64,000 nt of DNA, taken from Phragmites australis. Taxonomy: Eukaryota > Streptophyta > Magnoliopsida > Poales > Poaceae. The position numbers and the translations under genes were made by a program. A model generated the notes under the pieces. That model saw only the letters and a list, made by a program, of their open reading frames with translations, ran no database searches and was not told where the DNA came from. Shown piece after piece: positions 58,890-64,000 of this stretch (the stretch's first letter is position 1; each line of letters starts with the position of its first letter). The stretch is from NCBI RefSeq assembly GCF_958298935.1, contig NC_084924.1:8060001-8124000 (forward strand), written 5' to 3'.

Positions 58890-59490
58890 CTACGCGTCTG
58901 TGGCTCACATCCAAAGCAACAGACAGGTCAAAAGGGTGAACGGGATGATAGTACAAGGGATCAAAACCCGGGTCTTTGATCGGCTTAAAAGCTATTCAAG
59001 GTGTTGGGCGGATGAACTCCCCACAGTACTCTGGTCACTGTGGACGACCCTCAGCCGGGCTACGACCGAGACCCCTTTCTTCTTGGTCTTTGGCGTGGAG
59101 GCCATGCTCCCCTTAGATATCGCCCTCCAGTCGCCTCGAGTCAGCAACTACTCGGACGACGACCAGGTGGCGTGATGAGAGGATGACATAAACTTGATCA
59201 AAGAGTTTCGTGGTCGTGCTCTAATTTGAGCCGCCCAAGATTAGTAGAGCCTCAGACGCTACCATGACCGGAAGGTACGAGAGCGAACACTGGTTATAGG
59301 TGACCTCGTCCTTAGGCAAATTTAGAATAAGGTAGGTCAGAACAAGCTCTCCCCCAACTGGGAAGAGCCCTACAAGATGGTCGATGTAACTCGGCCTGGT
59401 GCAGTCAGGTTAGCCATGTAGAACGGCTGGGAACTACACAACTCCTGGAACATCACCCTGTTGCGCAAGTTCTATGTGTTTGAAAATGGG
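58890..59490 (+). pseudogene. pol: gypsy integrase C-terminal half, decayed
   Basis: HIQSNRQVKRVNGMIVQGIK, RLKSYSRCWADELPTVLWSL, ATTETPFFLVFGVEAMLPLD and SPRVSNYSDD match the end of the gypsy integrase core, where relatives have HPQSNGQ. LRRYHDRKVRERTLVIGDLV, KLSPNWEEPYKMVDVTRPGA and the terminal NITLLRKFYV follow. Stops at about 59173, 59220, 59242, 59322 and 59418 break the frame. Confidence 0.8.
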
Positions 59491-60083
59491 TCTGTTTCTC
59501 TATTTTTGCAGGGCCTTCCGGACGAGCGTGGAATACGACCTGTAAGTTCTAAGATTAAAAAAATAGACTCCCTATTTTGCAGGACTCCCCGACTAGTAAC
59601 GGGCTCCCGACAGGTTAATTCTCCGACCACAACATGCGACCACAATTAACAGCCATTACGGGATCCGCCAAACAACATGGCACCCCAGAACGGTACAAAG
59701 CCCCATCCCGCATGATAACAGGGGTACGAACGGCCGGAAGCAACAAACACAAGGCCACACACCCTCACTCAGGCCGAGCGCTGGTCGCCACCGACGGGCT
59801 TATCGAGCTATGATCCGTTCTACGCCCCAAGAACCTGACTAGCAAGCGGGATGGGACAAAGACGGGCATCATAAAACCTTAATATTTTCCATTCATAAAA
59901 AGGAAGGGTTACAAGCTGACTAGTTACATCCGATCGGACCAACTATCCTGGTACATGCCTGCCCTATCCTCTTTGGCTCAAGTAACTAACACGAAGTTGA
60001 TAGAAAGAGTCCACCGGACTCTCATCTCTACCTACATCTGAACAAGTCAAGAAACCTCTTATACTCCTCCCTGGAATGGTAGC

Positions 60084-60302
60084 TCATTGCTCCAGGGATC
60101 GGGCGACGACCTGCATAAGGGCCAGGGAGGGAGGCCGAGGCAAAGGCCCTGCTGGAGCTGATGACCGACCCAACACGCCCTGAAGACCTCTCTTCCTCTT
60201 CATCTCCAAATATTCCTTTTCATTGATCTCCTTCTCCAAAAGGTCCCAATCGATCCACTCCTCGCCATCGGAAATATCGATGACCTCGGTCAAGGGATCC
60301 AT
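60084..60302 (-). CDS. Antisense ORF (72 aa) in the gypsy 3' region with SUMO-interaction-like motif
   Basis: On the strand opposite to pol, an ORF from ATG 60302 reads MDPLTEVIDISDGEEWIDWD, then LEKEINEKEYLEMKRKR and a Pro-rich end. EVIDISDGEE is a hydrophobic core (V-I-D-I) followed by Ser and acidic residues, the layout of a SUMO-interaction motif. Antisense ORFs between pol and the 3' LTR occur in some grass gypsy lineages. The frame is open upstream to 60392. No promoter was identified and it could be chance. Function unknown. Confidence 0.4.
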   Translation of the reverse strand: MDPLTEVIDISDGEEWIDWDLLEKEINEKEYLEMKRKRGLQGVLGRSSAPAGPLPRPPSLALMQVVARSLEQ

Positions 60303-60329
60303 CCGACCAGGAGAGAAAGAAGGGCCAGC

Positions 60330-60460
60330 AGAAGATGACCTTCTTTGGAAGAGCAGAAGCTTGATGGTCGCCGGCTCCAGTCCTGCAAGCACGGACTTCT
60401 TTGGAAGAGAGTAAGCTTGATGGTCGCTGGCTCCAATCTTGCAAGCATCGGCCCCAACCT
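60330..60460. repeat. Tandem duplication of about 62 bp
   Basis: TTGGAAGAG followed by AGCTTGATGGTCGCCGGCTC at 60353 recurs as TTGGAAGAG then AGCTTGATGGTCGCTGGCTC at 60414, each followed by TGCAAGCA. Confidence 0.75.
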
Positions 60461-61020
60461 CACAAGCGCATCTGCAATGAAAGCCGCCTCCGAAAATGCC
60501 TCAGAAGGCAGATATAGAGGCAGAGGGTCACCTCCGCCGAGTCATCCAAGATCATCGACCCCTCCGACGATGAAGGAATGGAGTATGCCATAGCCTGAGG
60601 GTCTGCCTACACTATGAAGCGGAGTGCGAGAAAGGATAGAGATAAATGGGCTCTAGGCACTGGAAGACCTGAAGGGAGGTGGGAAGGCAAAGGGTGGATT
60701 AAAAGGCCATCAAACACTCGTCTTTTAAAAACCCACAACGGCACCCTAACCGACGTGGCATTCAAAACACTCAAAACCCGAGGGGCACACTGATGGAGCC
60801 AAGAGTCCTTCAAGTTTAGCGGCAATCATTGTCTCTCCTCTCGTCCCCCTTGTTTTTCTCTATTTGGACACTTAAGCCTCCCCATATGACACGAAATTCG
60901 GAGTCAAGCTTTGGGAACTGACGACATCGAACGACCACTCCTTGGGCGGACTACGTTTACCCAGGACCCAAGTGGCACAACTAGGTCAAACCACGGTCAT
61001 GGGGAGGCTTGGGGGCTACT

Positions 61021-62029
61021 GTCAGTATATTAAGTAAAGGGGTACCCTAGCTAACGGACTCTGCAGGGGACCTAACAACTAGAGGAGCATACTCCCCGAG
61101 GTTTGGTCAATCATACGACCAGGGTGCGACCACAGCGACCAGTCTAATGCCAGCACGACCAGTCTCCCTATACCATCGCTTACACCCGCAACCAACCCCA
61201 CTAGTCGTAGGGCCAGATTTGACGCAACCTGTCTAAAGCGCAGTTGCTAAAATCCACTCGAGTGTTTTCTTCCCTAGGCGAGAGCACCAAAGGACGAAGT
61301 CATAGATGGCGTAGTTGGGCATTGTCCCGTCCCGTAGCATTAAATGTTGCGGGGTAGAACTTTGCAGGCTGTCACGATGGCACACGGCGGATGAGACGTT
61401 GTCAGCAGCCCGACCAGGCAAGTGGACGGGGTCGGCGCAGAAAGGCATTGTCTCATCCCGTAGCATTAAATGTTGCGGGATAGAACTTTGCAGGCCGGCA
61501 TGGTGGCGCACTGCGGATGGGACGCCATCAGCAGCCTGACCAGACAAGTGGATCGGATCGGCGCAAAAGGACCTTGTCCCGTTTCGTAGCATTAAATGCC
61601 GCAGGGTGGAACTTTGCAGGCCAGCATGGCGGCGCACGGCAACAAGATGCATGGTGCACTCAGAGCAAGTGGGCACGTCTGGTCCTCCGTAATGATGGTT
61701 TGGACTAGATATTAGGATGAGCAGAGGTCTTCTATTTGGATCCACATGTAAGTTCTCCTCCTCCCTACTATATAAAGAGACGAGGATCTCGTTCCTAAAG
61801 GGAGCATGAGGAAGGGTCTGGGAATTAGCCAGAACATCATATGTAATCAACTGAGATCCTTCATAACACACACAGAATGTAGGACTATTATCCTCCGAGA
61901 GGTCCGAACATGTACAACTCCTTATGTCCCCTAGTTAACCGAACACACACACCCGTTTCCTCAAACACCGTCCACGCGTCCACTGTCCAGCATACCTCAG
62001 AATCATTGTCAGTGATTTACCCTCGACAG
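61021..62029 (+). repeat. 3' LTR of the gypsy element
   Basis: It starts TGTCAGTATATTAAG immediately after the purine tract. A TATA-like box (ACTATATAAAG, about 61767) lies in the right half, followed by R/U5-like sequence (AATGTAGGACTATTATCC). It ends near CCTCGACA at about 62029, inferred from the TG/CA rule. Confidence 0.65.
61335..61650 (+). repeat. Three tandem repeats of 126 bp inside the LTR
   Basis: TAGCATTAAATGTTGCGGGG at 61335, with near copies at 61461 and 61587. Each is followed by TAGAACTTTGCAGG-like, CAGC/GACCAG and GGCGCA blocks. They lie upstream of the LTR TATA box, where U3 enhancers usually sit. Confidence 0.85.
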
Positions 62030-63375
62030 TAGGAGAGGTCAATGAGGCCGACGACCGCACCATGGACGACCTGGAGGAACCAACATCGGTGGAACATCGC
62101 CAACACCAACCAGACCCTGACATCACATAACAAAAGCCCGCACAGACACCAAACCGATGCCACTAGAAGTTGAAACCTTACCTGCACATCTCACCGAAGA
62201 AGGACACCGCAAGAGGCGTAGTCACCGGAGAGACGCCAGAGGGAGCAAAAGAATCCATCAATAGCAACACCGAAGGGGAACAAACACCCTAAATTAACAA
62301 GATCTACCCCTAAACCTACTACTACAAACTCTACAAGTTGCGCCCGACGCTAATCTGCTGAAATCCCCACACCTCCGATGCCTGGGAGGCAGCCGGAGGC
62401 AAGAGTTCTGGCAAGATCGACGTCGAAGATCAAAAATGCCTTTTCTGGCCTATGTCTACTGTAGCAAGGGACTTATCCTTCCGCGATCGAGTCGGACTTA
62501 GTATCCACATACCTTAATCTAGTCCCAGACAAATCTAGCCTTGATAATTGACCAGTGCCCTCGACAGGATCAACACAGTCCGATCTTAATGGCGTCTGTC
62601 GATTTGTACACTTGTAGGAAGAAACATCGGATCACCTATTTCCTAAAGCACGCCAGAAGATGCAAAGGAGCCACAGACACGCAGGAGTAAACAAATTCTA
62701 TAGGACCTTGTCCAGAAGGATCCTTGTGAGACTTCATCTATATCATTTATCTTATGATTCAATGACTAAACTTAAGAAAAAAAAGAAAATAGATACATAA
62801 TATTATAAGAGAAAGGATCTTTTCCTAGGATAGTATTTTATAAAACTTACTTCCAGGTAAGAATGCGTGTGAGCTAGCGCCTGCCAAGTTTCAGTCGGCC
62901 ACGCGCCACGGCCTCGTCTATTCAGACGGCGAGCCCAGACTTCAGAGAGGGAAAGCGACAGCGCTGGGCCATGCAATCATGCAATGCATGGAGATCACGG
63001 CAATTACACATTTACACATGCGAAAATCACTGCGAGAAAATAAATCATTCATAGCGGACGCCACGCCCCCAGGAATTGACCGGTTGATTGACTGCAGCTA
63101 GGCAGGCAGGCAGGTGTTACTCCATGGAACGGCACCGGGGGCCAGTAAGCCAGACGAGTCCAAACGCACAGGGCCGTGGTTCCGGTCCGTCACGACTCGC
63201 GAAGGCAGGCGAGTGAAATGCGAGTTGGTAAGCTCCTCTCCTCTCTCCTGTCCTCGTCTCGCTCGCTCGCCCTCAACCTCCACCCACCCCCACTGCCCCA
63301 CCCACAGGCCGCGATCGATCTCATCCGCACCCGCCTCGCCCGCTCGTCTGCCCTCCTCATGGCCGGGCCGCCGCC
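62030..63375. other. Intergenic; promoter side of the TauE/SafE gene
   Basis: No gene supported. The segment to about 62790 ends in an A-rich run (AAGAAAAAAAAGAAAA) and might be a retroposed fragment. From 62860 the sequence is presumably promoter. Confidence 0.4.
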
Positions 63376-63383
63376 TATAAAAA
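63376..63383 (+). promoter_or_regulatory. TATA box of the TauE/SafE family gene
   Basis: TATAAAAA lies 140 bp before the ATG at 63516, followed by a (CTCCT)n-rich 5' UTR at 63427-63460. The spacing is typical of a grass promoter. Confidence 0.65.
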
Positions 63384-63515
63384 GCGCGAGGCGGAGGCGG
63401 GCGCACGCCATTCTTCTCTCCGTCTTCTTCCTCCCCTCCCCTCTCCTCTCCTCTCCTCTCCGCATTTCGTCCGCTCGTGGCGGTGTAGCGCAGTACTGCT
63501 GCCGTCGCGTCCTGC

Positions 63516-64000
63516 ATGGTGATGGAGGGGAACACGGGCTCATTGTACGGCCACCTCAACAGGAGCAGCACGCGGGCGTTCCTCGCCTACGTCGCCGCGG
63601 GGGCCGCCTGCGCAACCGTCCTCGCCTGCTTCGTCCTCTCCGCCGCGGACCCGCCCGCCGCCGCACATAACGATGGCGAGCTCCGCTTGTCCTCGCGCTC
63701 GACGCGCGTCTGGCCCGTAAGCTGTTTGCTCTTGTGCCACCTGCTCACCCCCGCGCTTGGTGTTCGTGTGCTCGCTCTTCCTGCCTGGCGCTGTGCTGAC
63801 CTCGCGGATCGGGATGGATTTTTTCTTAATTAGGACCTCGCGTTCAACTGGCGGGTGGTGGTGGCCACTGTCGTCGGGTTCCTCGGCTCCGCGTTCGGCA
63901 CCGTCGGCGGCGTCGGCGGCGGCGGGATCTTCGTGCCCATGCTCAACCTCGTAGTCGGCTTCGACACCAAGTCAGCCGCTGCACTCTCCAAATGTAAGCA
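63516..64000 (+). CDS. Sulfite exporter TauE/SafE family membrane protein, 5' part (exons 1-2)
   Basis: Plant TauE/SafE-like proteins are multi-pass membrane proteins; substrates are mostly unproven. Exon 1 is 63516-63716 and exon 2 is 63834-63993, where a GTAAGC donor follows; the gene then leaves the window. Exon 1 encodes a short N-terminus, one hydrophobic segment ([20 protein letters not shown], residues about 22-41) and a linker ending VWP. Exon 2 starts [20 protein letters not shown] and contains the family signature [17 protein letters not shown], then [11 protein letters not shown]. Met1 (ATG 63516) was chosen because it is the first ATG after the TATA box; a second ATG two codons later is possible. 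No defects seen. Confidence 0.85.

Larger units (their letters stand above)
58890..62029 (+). mobile_element. 3' part of a Ty3/gypsy retrotransposon: integrase, antisense ORF, 3' LTR
   Basis: Integrase C-terminal half (58890-59490), a 1.5-kb region without pol, a purine tract (GGGAGGCTTGGGGGCTAC, 61003-61020), then an LTR. The element is truncated on the left, adjoining CACTA-type DNA. It differs in LTR from the gypsy at 12946, so it is a separate insertion and not its missing half. Confidence 0.8.

Noticed and set aside
12946..62029. The gypsy pieces at 12946-17630 and 58890-62029 as two halves of one element
   Set aside because: The LTR sequences differ (TGTTGGGGG versus TGTCAGTATA), and the pieces are 41 kb apart with independent junctions.

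Overview
The window is nuclear DNA from a flowering plant, most likely a grass (Poaceae). The evidence is GC-rich first exons, spliced plant genes with GT-AG introns, and dense nested LTR retrotransposons alongside CACTA, hAT and Mutator-like elements of the kind common in grass intergenic DNA. I cannot name the species. No bacterial features, rRNA, tRNA or CRISPR array were recognised.

Three host genes look intact. (1) A ten-exon alpha/beta-hydrolase of the DUF676 lipase/serine-esterase family lies on + at 5973-10444, with a TATA box at 5916. The joined exons give 376 codons with consistent phases. (2) A three-exon EPIDERMAL PATTERNING FACTOR-like secreted peptide of 124 aa with six cysteines lies on + at 26111-26759. 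(3) The first two exons of a TauE/SafE-type membrane protein lie on + from 63516 and run off the right edge. A fourth host locus, the 5' half of a FANCL-like E3 ligase at about 1595-3013, is dead. It has in-frame stops, a frameshift, a Tourist-like MITE inside an exon with a 3-bp target duplication, and no visible RING half.

Most of the rest is transposon. From left to right: a degraded LTR plus leader (about 3700-4700); a LINE 3' remnant (- strand, 11380-11870); a Ty3/gypsy element with one LTR, gag, protease, RT and RNase H (12946-17630); the AT-rich 3' end of another LTR element (17640-21537) abutting a minus-strand Ty3/gypsy (21538-24235); a duplicated copy of the hydrolase 3' flank just upstream of the EPFL gene; a 680-bp Mutator-type foldback MITE (29172-29851); a 5.95-kb Mutator-like element with 10-bp target duplications (30536-36487); a Ty1/copia element with both LTRs (38579-51963) containing a solo LTR (41365-47835), which itself contains a 4.86-kb hAT transposon (42889-47749); a CACTA-type fragment with a subterminal repeat array (56740-58880); and the integrase plus 3' LTR of another Ty3/gypsy element (58890-62029).

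The most interesting object is the Mutator-like element. Between its inverted repeats it carries a decayed MuDR-type transposase (SWIM and CCHC zinc fingers), a plant-mobile-domain (PMD) gene, and a third spliced ORF whose two exons together spell a GRF-type zinc finger followed by a charged helical tail. Second are the hAT transposon, whose four-exon transposase is interrupted by one TAG, and an antisense ORF with a SUMO-interaction-like motif in the last gypsy element. Across several elements and the FANCL pseudogene, in-frame stops are mostly TAG/TAA where the family context suggests Gln, Trp or Arg. That pattern fits decay by cytosine deamination.
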